The notes under the pieces are model-generated. The model was given only the letters and a program-made list of their open reading frames with translations, was not told where the DNA came from and ran no database searches. 6,025 nucleotides of DNA, taken from assembly GCA_017995595.1 (NCBI GenBank), contig JAGOIO010000084.1, positions 1 through 6,025 of the forward strand, in the 5' to 3' direction. Every line of letters begins with the position of its first letter. Within the stretch, counting starts at the first letter, position 1. Below, one piece after another: positions 1 to 5,044 of the stretch. The translations under genes and the position numbers were made by a program. This DNA is from a bacterium (GTDB lineage Bacteria; Cyanobacteriota; Vampirovibrionia; Gastranaerophilales; Gastranaerophilaceae).

Positions 1-36
1 ACTCCGTGTGGGTAATTTGTAAAATTACTAAAAAAG

Positions 37-64
37 TTGCAAAATAAAATATTTGTGCTACACT
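37..64 (+). promoter_or_regulatory. Putative sigma-70 promoter of the metallopeptidase gene
   Basis: A TTGCAA box at 37-42 and a TACACT box at 59-64 are separated by 16 bp, a usable sigma-70 arrangement. Transcription would start near 70-72, giving a leader of a little over 20 nt before the ATG at 94. The -10 box lies inside the inverted repeat at 58-78. The match is moderate and such boxes are common in AT-rich DNA, so this rests on position as much as on sequence. Confidence 0.35.
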
Positions 65-78
65 TGTAACAAGTGTAG
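58..78. promoter_or_regulatory. Perfect 10-bp inverted repeat, possible operator
   Basis: CTACACTTGT at 58-67 and ACAAGTGTAG at 69-78 are exact reverse complements around a single central A. The odd-centred 21-bp dyad covers the putative -10 box and start point of the downstream gene, the usual place for a repressor operator. It could instead be a short terminator of a gene to the left, since a 9-bp stem with a TAA loop is followed by TTTTA. I do not recognise the motif as that of a known regulator. Confidence 0.5.
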
Positions 79-93
79 TTTTATGAGATTTAT

Positions 94-813
94 ATGTTAT
101 CAGTTTGCGGTGTAGGGGATAGAAAGTCTTTACAATACGGGACCTTTTATCAAAACAATAGAATGAAAAATAGTTGTAATTCTTCTTTTATGGGGAATTA
201 CGTTAATTATTGTTCTAAAATTTTAAAACTTCAGCGAGATATCTCTAAAATGGGAGTGAAAGCTGACTTATTTGTTGATGGAAATGAAAGAAATTTCAAA
301 CTTGCAGAATGTATAAAAAATACGTTGAAGAAAATTTTTGATTTAAAAATAAAAATTCCAAAATTTAAAATATCCTTGAATAATTGGGAGGACATGTCAA
401 AAAATACTGCAGCTGAAACTGAGACAGAACTTTTAGGCAAAAAAAATGATATTACTGTAAATTTTAATACACCGTTATATAAAAATACTGATAAAGACGG
501 CAATTGGTATAGAACTAAGAAATATCCGGATAGTACAACTATTTGTGCAGACTTTTTGCATGAATTTGCCCATGCATATCAATCATATTTTAATCCAAAA
601 GCTTATGATAGATTGTTAACTCAAGGGTTTGGTCATGATGAAAAAGTAATACCCGAAATTTCAAAAAATATAGGAAATTATGCAACTTTTAGTAAAGCAG
701 AATTTGTTGCAGAGTATTTTAGGGTTAAAATGAGTGGCAACAAATTCAAATCAGAAGTTTTAGATAAAATTTATAAAGATTGTGAAGGTCCTGAAATACC
801 TTCACAATCATAA
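94..813 (+). CDS. ATLF/M34-like zinc metallopeptidase (lethal factor / Pro-Pro endopeptidase type)
   Basis: A 239-residue protein with a gluzincin active site. HEFAH at residues 156-160 supplies two zinc-binding His (156, 160) and the catalytic Glu157. A second block at 196-209 (Tyr196, then KAEFVAEYF) resembles the anthrax lethal factor segment carrying Tyr728 and zinc ligand Glu735. Tyr196 and Glu203 are seven residues apart, as in lethal factor and, from memory, in the clostridial Pro-Pro endopeptidase PPEP-1. His160 to Glu203 is 43 residues, close to the 45 in lethal factor. Size is near that of PPEP-1, with no room for a protective-antigen-binding domain. No signal peptide or membrane segment is visible, so cytosolic action or non-Sec export are both open. 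The ATG at 94 has only a weak GAG upstream; Met24 (163) is an alternative without a better site. The last codons form half of the shared hairpin with flgC. The substrate is unknown. Class is fairly sure, M34 assignment less so. Confidence 0.75.
   Translation: MLSVCGVGDRKSLQYGTFYQNNRMKNSCNSSFMGNYVNYCSKILKLQRDISKMGVKADLFVDGNERNFKLAECIKNTLKKIFDLKIKIPKFKISLNNWEDMSKNTAAETETELLGKKNDITVNFNTPLYKNTDKDGNWYRTKKYPDSTTICADFLHEFAHAYQSYFNPKAYDRLLTQGFGHDEKVIPEISKNIGNYATFSKAEFVAEYFRVKMSGNKFKSEVLDKIYKDCEGPEIPSQS
778..809. terminator. Shared bidirectional terminator hairpin inside the metallopeptidase 3' end
   Basis: GATTGTGAAGGT at 778-789 and ACCTTCACAATC at 798-809 form a perfect 12-bp stem with an 8-nt loop. 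The stem lies within the last codons of the plus-strand gene, ending just before its TAA. Read on the minus strand it begins 10 nt beyond the flgC stop and is followed by TTTATAAATTTTATC, a reasonable U-rich tail. On the plus strand the tail (ATAATTATATTTATTT) is weaker. It most likely ends the rod operon and also limits read-through from the peptidase gene. Confidence 0.7.
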
Positions 814-819
814 TTATAT

Positions 820-1263
820 TTATTTACCGATATCCAAAGCTCTTTGAGCCATTGATTTAGATATGTTTATAAGTGCTAAGTTTGCTTCATAAGCTCTTTG
901 AGCCATCATTGCATCAGCCATTTCAACCATAGGATTTACGTTAGATGAACGAATATAGCCGTCTTTGTCCGCATCTGGGTGTCCTGGGCGATATAATTTT
1001 GCACCCAATGTCGGATCTTCGACCAAACCTGTCATCATAACGCCACCCTCATTGTCCGGTAGTGTGCCGTTACAGAATGTATTATCTTTCATCGTATTTA
1101 AAACTGCCCCAAAAGAAATATCTTCTGTTGAAGTTAGTACAGGAATTTTTCTTATATAGTTTGGTGTATCAACGTTTGCCATGTTTTTAGCACAAACGTC
1201 TAATCTTGTACCATGAACTTTTAGTCCAGTTTCGCCTACGTCTATTGAATCCCAAATACCCAT
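820..1263 (-). CDS. flgC: Flagellar basal-body proximal rod protein FlgC
   Basis: A 147-residue FlgC, a structural subunit of the proximal rod that crosses the periplasm, exported through the flagellar type III apparatus without a cleaved signal. The N-terminal rod signature is at residues 27-36 (NMANVDTPNY). The family hallmark is at 91-133: YRPGHPDADKDGYIR, then SSNVNPMVEM and AQRAYEANLALIN, leading into the C-terminal helix that packs against the N-terminal helix. Length is normal for FlgC. It is the last gene of the four-gene operon. Its ATG lies only 2 bp after the flgB stop, and an AGG-type Shine-Dalgarno sits within the flgB 3' end, which suggests coupled translation. The gene that commonly follows, fliE, is absent; a convergent peptidase gene and terminator come next. 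Confidence 0.95.
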   Translation of the reverse strand: MGIWDSIDVGETGLKVHGTRLDVCAKNMANVDTPNYIRKIPVLTSTEDISFGAVLNTMKDNTFCNGTLPDNEGGVMMTGLVEDPTLGAKLYRPGHPDADKDGYIRSSNVNPMVEMADAMMAQRAYEANLALINISKSMAQRALDIGK

Positions 1264-1265
1264 AA

Positions 1266-1619
1266 TTATTTACCTACACTTACCGCTGTTTTCATCTCTG
1301 TAATAATGTTTGACATTCTACGAGTTGCCATTGTATAAAGAATAGCATTCTTTTGTAACTCCATTAACTCTGTTGCAGGGTTAATTTCTTGAACTTGTTG
1401 TTGTTCCATTATTACAGACTTACCTAGTCTTTTTGCTAAATCAGTTTCGCATGGTGTATGCATAGAATCAATGTATTTGCCAAAGTCAACATCTTTTCTA
1501 ACATACCCTGGGGTATCTATGTTTGCCAAATTGTCGCCAATGGCTTGTTGACGAACTGATATTACATCTAATATTTTTCCTGTTTCTGCTAAACAGTCGT
1601 AATTATATCTACTACTCAT
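1266..1619 (-). CDS. flgB: Flagellar basal-body rod protein FlgB
   Basis: A 117-residue FlgB, the rod subunit thought to sit near the MS ring next to FliE. Residues 17-46 carry the classic N-terminal signature, with RQQAIGDNLANIDTPGY followed by RKDVDF. Residues 80-113 form the C-terminal helical region (PATELMELQKN, then LYTMATRRMSNII). The middle segment is short, putting the protein at the small end of the family, but both terminal segments are complete. A strong GAGGA ribosome site lies 5 bp before the ATG. The gene begins 17-18 bp after the FlgG-like stop and is followed almost at once by flgC, the usual flgB-flgC pair. Confidence 0.93.
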   Translation of the reverse strand: MSSRYNYDCLAETGKILDVISVRQQAIGDNLANIDTPGYVRKDVDFGKYIDSMHTPCETDLAKRLGKSVIMEQQQVQEINPATELMELQKNAILYTMATRRMSNIITEMKTAVSVGK

Positions 1620-1637
1620 TTTGTCCTCTATTCTTTA

Positions 1638-2354
1638 TTATGATTGTCTAATATTAATACCTTTATTGTACATATCGTCAACTGTTTTCATCATACGAAT
1701 ACTTGCTAACATTGAAGCATTTATTCTTAGCATTTCTGAAACAGAGTTAAATATGTTTGTATTTGAATGTTCAATTTGATATTGGCAAATTGATTGATGG
1801 TCTTTTATTAATGTTGCTTTTCCTGCATCTGATGTTGGTGATAACTTGTTATTATCTGTTTCCATCAAACCTTCAGGGTTTTGAAAATTAACTAAAGGTA
1901 TTTTACCAATTTTTCTTGGCTCATCACCTTCTCTGTCCATAACGTTAACATCACCGTTTTGTTTGATTTGAAGCTTATAGTAATTTGCTGGAATTTGAAT
2001 TCCTCCGCCAACTATCCAGTCATCATTTGTTGCAAGGTAGCCGTCTTTGCGTACTTTAAAAGCTCCATCTCTTGTGTATGCAACTTTACCATCTGCTGAC
2101 GTTACAGGTATAAAACCTGCTCCGTTTATGCCTACATCAAGCTCGTTTTTAGTTACAACTAGAGAACCGTTTTTGTAATCAGTTCTTATAGCTCCAGTTA
2201 AGTAGCCGTCTTCATGAAGCATTTGTTCAAATCTTACAGACTTGTATCCGTTAGTGTTGTAGTTTGAAATGTTATCGGCAATATAACCCATTCTGTCGAA
2301 TTGGGTTGTTGCGTTATTCATTCCTTCTGCAATTACTGCTTTTAAGTTGTACAT
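1638..2354 (-). CDS. flgG: FlgG-like flagellar rod / hook-basal-body protein
   Basis: A 238-residue member of the FlgE/FlgF/FlgG family, best read as the distal rod protein FlgG. The N-terminal signature is at residues 25-38 (IADNISNYNTNGYK). It is followed by a conserved run where KNGSLVVTKNELDVGINGAG (61-80) matches the family pattern of a G-S-L..T.N.LD..I.G.GF motif. The body domain continues with AYTRDGAFKVRKDGYL (92-107) and a later PLVNFQNPEGL stretch (153-163). The C-terminal helix runs from about 195 to 230. It is somewhat shorter than the roughly 260 residues typical of FlgG, and the C-terminal QRAYE-type motif is replaced by NASMLASIRMM. An AAAGGAC ribosome site precedes the ATG. 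Family membership is firm; FlgG versus FlgF rests on order and on the stronger signature here. Confidence 0.82.
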   Translation of the reverse strand: MYNLKAVIAEGMNNATTQFDRMGYIADNISNYNTNGYKSVRFEQMLHEDGYLTGAIRTDYKNGSLVVTKNELDVGINGAGFIPVTSADGKVAYTRDGAFKVRKDGYLATNDDWIVGGGIQIPANYYKLQIKQNGDVNVMDREGDEPRKIGKIPLVNFQNPEGLMETDNNKLSPTSDAGKATLIKDHQSICQYQIEHSNTNIFNSVSEMLRINASMLASIRMMKTVDDMYNKGINIRQS

Positions 2355-2377
2355 TTTATTGTCCTTTATTTATTTTA

Positions 2378-3079
2378 TTAACTGTTTACGCTACCAAGTT
2401 GAGAAATAGCTTTTGTAAGATTTTGACTTTCTATCATATAAATTTGTCTGTTTGCATCAAAATTTCTGATAATAGGCATCATTCCCATAAATTCAGTTTC
2501 AAGTCTTACATTGGAATATTCGTTGTAGCCTTGTTTTACTTTCGGATCTATTACTGCGGCTCCATTTGTACTTACTACTCCAACATAGCCTTCAAATTCC
2601 ATTTTGTTTGTATTTCTGTTAAGTGCTGTGATTTTACCTTTTGAATCTACCTTTATGTCTTCCATCTTTTCAGGAAGATGCTTGAACTTAATTGCATTAC
2701 CTGTGTTTGATAAAACTTTTGAATCATCAAGGGCTAATAAATACCCGTTTTTATCGAGTTTAAAACGACCATCTCTTGTAAGTCTTACTCCATCTCTGTT
2801 CCTTACTTGAAAATAGCCTTTTCCACCCAAAGCCCAATCTAAAGGACTTAATGAAACGTTAATTCTTCCTACTTTATCATCAACTGCGGTAGATATACCG
2901 TCAGGTCCAAGATATTCTTTAAAAGAAGAAATAACTGCTTCTTTTCTTTGATACCCGACCTTGTCAAATCCTGATACATTTTCGTTTGAAATGCCGATAA
3001 GGTGTGTTTGAACTTGCATAGCTCTTATGCTGTTTACCATACCGTTTTCAATATACTCTACACCTGCATGTAATCTCAT
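2378..3079 (-). CDS. flgF: FlgF-like flagellar rod / hook-basal-body protein
   Basis: A 233-residue FlgF/FlgG-family axial protein and the first gene of the operon. The body domain is clear: LGGKGYFQVRNRDG (84-97), LTRDGRFKLDKNGYLLALD (100-118) and a VLSNTGNAIKF strand (122-132). The C-terminus carries QGYNEYSNVRLETEF (183-197) and then NFDANRQIYMIESQNL (206-221), equivalent to the family's QG.LE.SNV and QRAYE.N segments. The N-terminal signature is degenerate: aligned without gaps on the usual ANN(L/I)AN..TPGY, residues 32-43 read NENVSGFDKVGY, so the second conserved Asn is Gly. The ATG at 3079 has a GAGG site 9 bp upstream; a 23-bp gap leads to the FlgG-like gene. The FlgF name is inferred from its place in an F-G tandem and is less sure than the family. 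Confidence 0.75.
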   Translation of the reverse strand: MRLHAGVEYIENGMVNSIRAMQVQTHLIGISNENVSGFDKVGYQRKEAVISSFKEYLGPDGISTAVDDKVGRINVSLSPLDWALGGKGYFQVRNRDGVRLTRDGRFKLDKNGYLLALDDSKVLSNTGNAIKFKHLPEKMEDIKVDSKGKITALNRNTNKMEFEGYVGVVSTNGAAVIDPKVKQGYNEYSNVRLETEFMGMMPIIRNFDANRQIYMIESQNLTKAISQLGSVNS

Positions 3080-3115
3080 TTGTTTTGCCTCGTTTAAGTA
3101 CTTATACTTACTATA

Positions 3116-3130
3116 TATTGTCGAACAATA
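3116..3130. promoter_or_regulatory. Short dyad at the start point of the rod operon promoter
   Basis: TATTGT and ACAATA flank a CGA centre as a perfect 6-bp inverted repeat. It directly abuts the TATAAT box of the rod operon promoter and covers the predicted transcription start near 3124. It could be an operator or a small 5' hairpin in the operon mRNA. It is short and AT-rich, so chance is possible. Confidence 0.3.
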
Positions 3131-3159
3131 ATTATAATGGTTTAATAAATAATTTGAAA
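3131..3159 (-). promoter_or_regulatory. Sigma-70-like promoter of the rod operon
   Basis: On the minus strand a TTTCAA -35 box (3159-3154) is followed after exactly 17 bp by a perfect TATAAT -10 box (3136-3131). Transcription would start near 3124 and give a leader of about 45 nt before the first ATG at 3079. No sigma-54 or sigma-28 element was seen upstream of this operon. The spacing and consensus -10 make it the best candidate for the whole four-gene unit. Confidence 0.6.
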
Positions 3160-3201
3160 TTCATCTGTTTGATGTATAAGTTTCGTCATGTTTTTAATGA
3201 T

Positions 3202-3245
3202 AAAAAAAATAAAGTCAAAATATTTATAAAATGTTTTTTGACTTT
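3202..3245 (-). terminator. Terminator-like hairpin facing the minus strand, no gene upstream
   Basis: AAAGTCAAAA at 3211-3220 and TTTTGACTTT at 3236-3245 form a perfect 10-bp stem with a 15-nt loop. Read on the minus strand the stem is followed by ATTTTTTTT (3210-3202), a good U tract. The stem is AT-rich and the loop long, so it would be a weak terminator. No minus-strand gene lies between it and 3502, so it would stop antisense or small-RNA transcripts before they reach the rod operon promoter at 3131-3159. Confidence 0.35.
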
Positions 3246-3353
3246 TGAAATAAATTTATTAATCTAAATAAGTCAAACCTTATTAATGACTATTTATTCA
3301 TATTTTGCGTAGTAAAAGTTTTTAGTTTGAACAGAATTCTAGCGACTTTTAGG

Positions 3354-3359
3354 TATAAT
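3354..3359 (+). promoter_or_regulatory. Possible second -10 box (TATAAT) for the 479-residue protein gene
   Basis: A perfect TATAAT sits about 40 bp upstream of the sigma-28 promoter. The nearest -35-like box, TTGAAC at 3327-3332, is 21 bp away, too far for a normal sigma-70 promoter. It may be a weak basal promoter or a chance match in AT-rich DNA. Confidence 0.25.
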
Positions 3360-3392
3360 GTTAACAATTCTTAATAAATAATCAAATAATAT

Positions 3393-3419
3393 TAAAGTTT
3401 TAAAAATATCTGCCGATAT
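3393..3419 (+). promoter_or_regulatory. Sigma-28 (FliA) flagellar late promoter
   Basis: TAAAGTTT at 3393-3400, an 11-bp spacer, then GCCGATAT at 3412-3419. This matches the known sigma-28 consensus (TAAAGTTT, N11, GCCGATAA) at 15 of 16 specified positions with exact spacing. Transcription would start near 3426, leaving a leader of about 76 nt before the ATG at 3503. It places the downstream gene in the late class of flagellar genes, which are expressed once hook-basal-body assembly lets the anti-sigma factor FlgM leave the cell. Confidence 0.88.
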
Positions 3420-3453
3420 ATGAAAATGTAAGGGATTACAAAAGTATTAATAA

Positions 3454-3476
3454 AGATTGTTATAGTGAAACAATCT
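3454..3476 (+). promoter_or_regulatory. Leader hairpin upstream of the ribosome site
   Basis: AGATTGTT at 3454-3461 pairs perfectly with AACAATCT at 3469-3476 around a 7-nt loop. It lies in the predicted leader of the sigma-28 transcript, 11 nt before the GGAGG ribosome site at 3488-3492. There is no U tract after it, so it is not a terminator. A role in mRNA stability or translation control is possible. Confidence 0.35.
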
Positions 3477-3502
3477 ACAAGAAAATCGGAGGCTCGAAGA
3501 AT

Positions 3503-4942
3503 ATGGGTTTAGCAGCATCACAAGCAAGGTTCTTAGCGTTGACTGCAAGAAAGTCTAATATAGAATTTGAAGGTCAACAAATTAACCAAGAAAGAACAAC
3601 TTTATCAAGCGTTTCAGCAGGTTACAATGAACAATTACAAAAATTAACAGTGCCAACAGCACCAAGTTCAGAAGATTATAAGAAAACTAGTTATTCTTAT
3701 AAAGATTCAACTGGAACATCTTATGAAATCACAGGATTCTCTAAAAATGCAACGGATCCTACAAGATATGACATTAATTACACTACAGAAAAAACACAAA
3801 CTTTACCATCAAGTCAAACTATTGCGTTTGCAAAAGATTCAAATGGAAAATTGATTAATTTCAGTACAAAGTCTGTATTTCAAAAAGTTGATTTATCATC
3901 TGATGAGGCACGTAAAAAATTAAATGCAGCTATGGGTGAGACTATTGAGTCTTCAGGTGAAGTAGCTGATGCTAAAGTTTTTCAACTCGTAACTAACGAA
4001 CAATATAATCATGGTCCGCAAGGTCTTATAAGTTATGCTGATTATCAAAAAATTCAAAATCTTACGGTTGGTAGTCAGGTAGCTGTTACAACTGTACATG
4101 ATGAAGACGCAGTTAGTGCAGAGGCGAATGCTAAGAAAAAAGGTTTTACGTCGATGCTTGAATATATGAAACAATGTCGTACAGGCAGTGCAACAGTTAC
4201 TTGTTTATCTGATGATGGAAATGGTAATCGTACTTATGGTTTGGTAGGTACTGATGGCAAGACTGTACTTCTTTTAGTAGATAGTTATAATATGCAGATG
4301 AACAATATTCAAAAACAACAACTTAGTGATCCTACTTCATATGTATCTAGAGACCTTGCTGTATCTTCAGCTGCTTTTAGTGCAACAACAGGATATTCTA
4401 CAGCTTATTATGATAAGGCACAACAAGGCTCTTTCTCATCAACATACTATTCAGATGGAAGTGGTAACTATTTAACAGAAGCTGAATATAATAAATATTT
4501 GGAAGAGGCTACTACAGATTCTTCTGTCTCAGATACTGCTCACTATGCAAATGAAAATGCTACAGTTGCTACTCCAGGTGTTGCAACAGGGGTTCAGATT
4601 AGCTTTGATGGTTCAAGAATGCAAGCTTGGTCTCAAACTGCTAAAGATTCCCAAGATGTTACAAAAGCCGGTGATTGCATTTGGATAACAACAACTACTA
4701 CTACAGATAATGATGCATACAATGATGCTGTGAACAAGTATGAATACGAAAAGTCTCAATACAATAAGGCTCAAGCTGATATCAATTCAAAATTGTCTAT
4801 CGTTCAAGGTCAAGATAAAAATCTTGAATTGAAATTGAGAAACTTGGATACAGACCAACAAGCAGTTTCAACAGAAATGGACGCAGTAAAGAAAGTTGCT
4901 GACAAGAACGTTGAATCTACATTCAAAACATTCAATGCATAA
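3503..4942 (+). CDS. Uncharacterised sigma-28-controlled protein with coiled-coil C-terminus, possible flagellar export substrate
   Basis: A 479-residue protein of no known function. Residues 1-48 are a predicted helix starting MGLAASQARFLALTARKSN, a type I recall from hypothetical Gastranaerophilales proteins. The middle (about 50-400) is rich in Ser, Thr, Asn, Tyr and Gly, low in hydrophobic stretches, with a six-Thr run at 396-401. Residues 404-475 form a long helix with heptad-like pattern (EYEKSQYNKAQADINSKL, then LELKLRNL and TEMDAVKKVADKNVE). There is no signal peptide, membrane segment or enzyme motif. Helical ends around a variable middle are the general plan of flagellar axial proteins and type III substrates, but the rod/hook AN..AN..TPGY signature is missing. 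GGAGG lies 10 bp before the ATG. The sigma-28 promoter and the divergent rod operon point to a late flagellar role; filament, hook-associated, secreted accessory or effector are all possible. Confidence 0.85.
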   Translation: MGLAASQARFLALTARKSNIEFEGQQINQERTTLSSVSAGYNEQLQKLTVPTAPSSEDYKKTSYSYKDSTGTSYEITGFSKNATDPTRYDINYTTEKTQTLPSSQTIAFAKDSNGKLINFSTKSVFQKVDLSSDEARKKLNAAMGETIESSGEVADAKVFQLVTNEQYNHGPQGLISYADYQKIQNLTVGSQVAVTTVHDEDAVSAEANAKKKGFTSMLEYMKQCRTGSATVTCLSDDGNGNRTYGLVGTDGKTVLLLVDSYNMQMNNIQKQQLSDPTSYVSRDLAVSSAAFSATTGYSTAYYDKAQQGSFSSTYYSDGSGNYLTEAEYNKYLEEATTDSSVSDTAHYANENATVATPGVATGVQISFDGSRMQAWSQTAKDSQDVTKAGDCIWITTTTTTDNDAYNDAVNKYEYEKSQYNKAQADINSKLSIVQGQDKNLELKLRNLDTDQQAVSTEMDAVKKVADKNVESTFKTFNA

Positions 4943-4951
4943 TAAAATTCT

Positions 4952-4991
4952 TAATCCCTAATCCCTAATCCCTAATCCCTAATCCTAACCC
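4952..4991. repeat. Tandem heptanucleotide repeat (TAATCCC)
   Basis: Four exact copies of TAATCCC (4952-4979) are followed by two 6-bp variants, TAATCC (4980-4985) and TAACCC (4986-4991). It begins 9 bp after the stop at 4942 and lies before the terminator, so it would be in the 3' untranslated mRNA. All C residues are on the plus strand. Short tandem heptanucleotide repeats are known from filamentous cyanobacteria, the sister lineage of the suggested host; the unit here is not one I recognise. Confidence 0.9.
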
Positions 4992-5006
4992 ATATTACAC
5001 AAGCTT

Positions 5007-5042
5007 AGACGGCGAGTCGATGAACGACTCGCCGTTTCTTTT
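5007..5042 (+). terminator. Strong intrinsic terminator of the 479-residue protein gene
   Basis: ACGGCGAGTCG at 5009-5019 pairs with CGACTCGCCGT at 5025-5035 around the loop ATGAA, and a G-U and an A-U pair extend the stem to 13 bp. The tract TTTCTTTT follows. The stem is far richer in G and C than its surroundings. It ends the plus-strand transcript about 65 nt past the stop. On the minus strand there is no U tract after the stem, so it is at best a weak terminator for the convergent glycosyltransferase gene. Confidence 0.92.
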
Positions 5043-5044
5043 GC

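Larger units (their letters stand above)
3080..3502. other. Divergent flagellar control region (intergenic, 423 bp)
   Basis: Between the rod operon and the 479-residue protein gene lies a very AT-rich stretch with no convincing gene. Its only longer open frame (3085-3267, plus) has low-complexity content and no ribosome site. It holds a minus-strand sigma-70-like promoter, a plus-strand sigma-28 promoter, a possible second plus-strand -10 box, a terminator-like hairpin facing the minus strand, repeated TGACT/AGTCA half-sites and a leader hairpin. Most are listed separately. Confidence 0.8.

Noticed and set aside
12..28. Small inverted repeat GTAATTT / AAATTAC near the left edge
   Set aside because: It is only 7 bp per arm, made almost entirely of A and T, with no U tract on either strand; likely chance.
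2264..2644. A 126-codon plus-strand open frame across the FlgG/FlgF-like junction
   Set aside because: It is antisense to two clearly recognisable flagellar genes and its Cys/Phe/Tyr/Ser-rich product is typical of a shadow frame.
2993..3000. An exact GCCGATAA sigma-28 -10 box on the plus strand inside the FlgF-like gene
   Set aside because: The -35 region at the proper spacing (2974-2981) matches only about half of TAAAGTTT, it lies antisense within a coding region, and no plus-strand gene follows closely.
3085..3267. A 60-codon plus-strand open frame in the divergent control region
   Set aside because: It has no ribosome site, an AT-driven Asn/Lys/Ile/Leu-rich composition, and overlaps the rod operon promoter and the terminator-like hairpin.
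4952..4991. Telomere-like or CRISPR-like reading of the heptamer array
   Set aside because: The units are 7 bp with no spacers, lie inside a gene-dense region and stop after six copies, so neither a telomere nor a CRISPR array fits.
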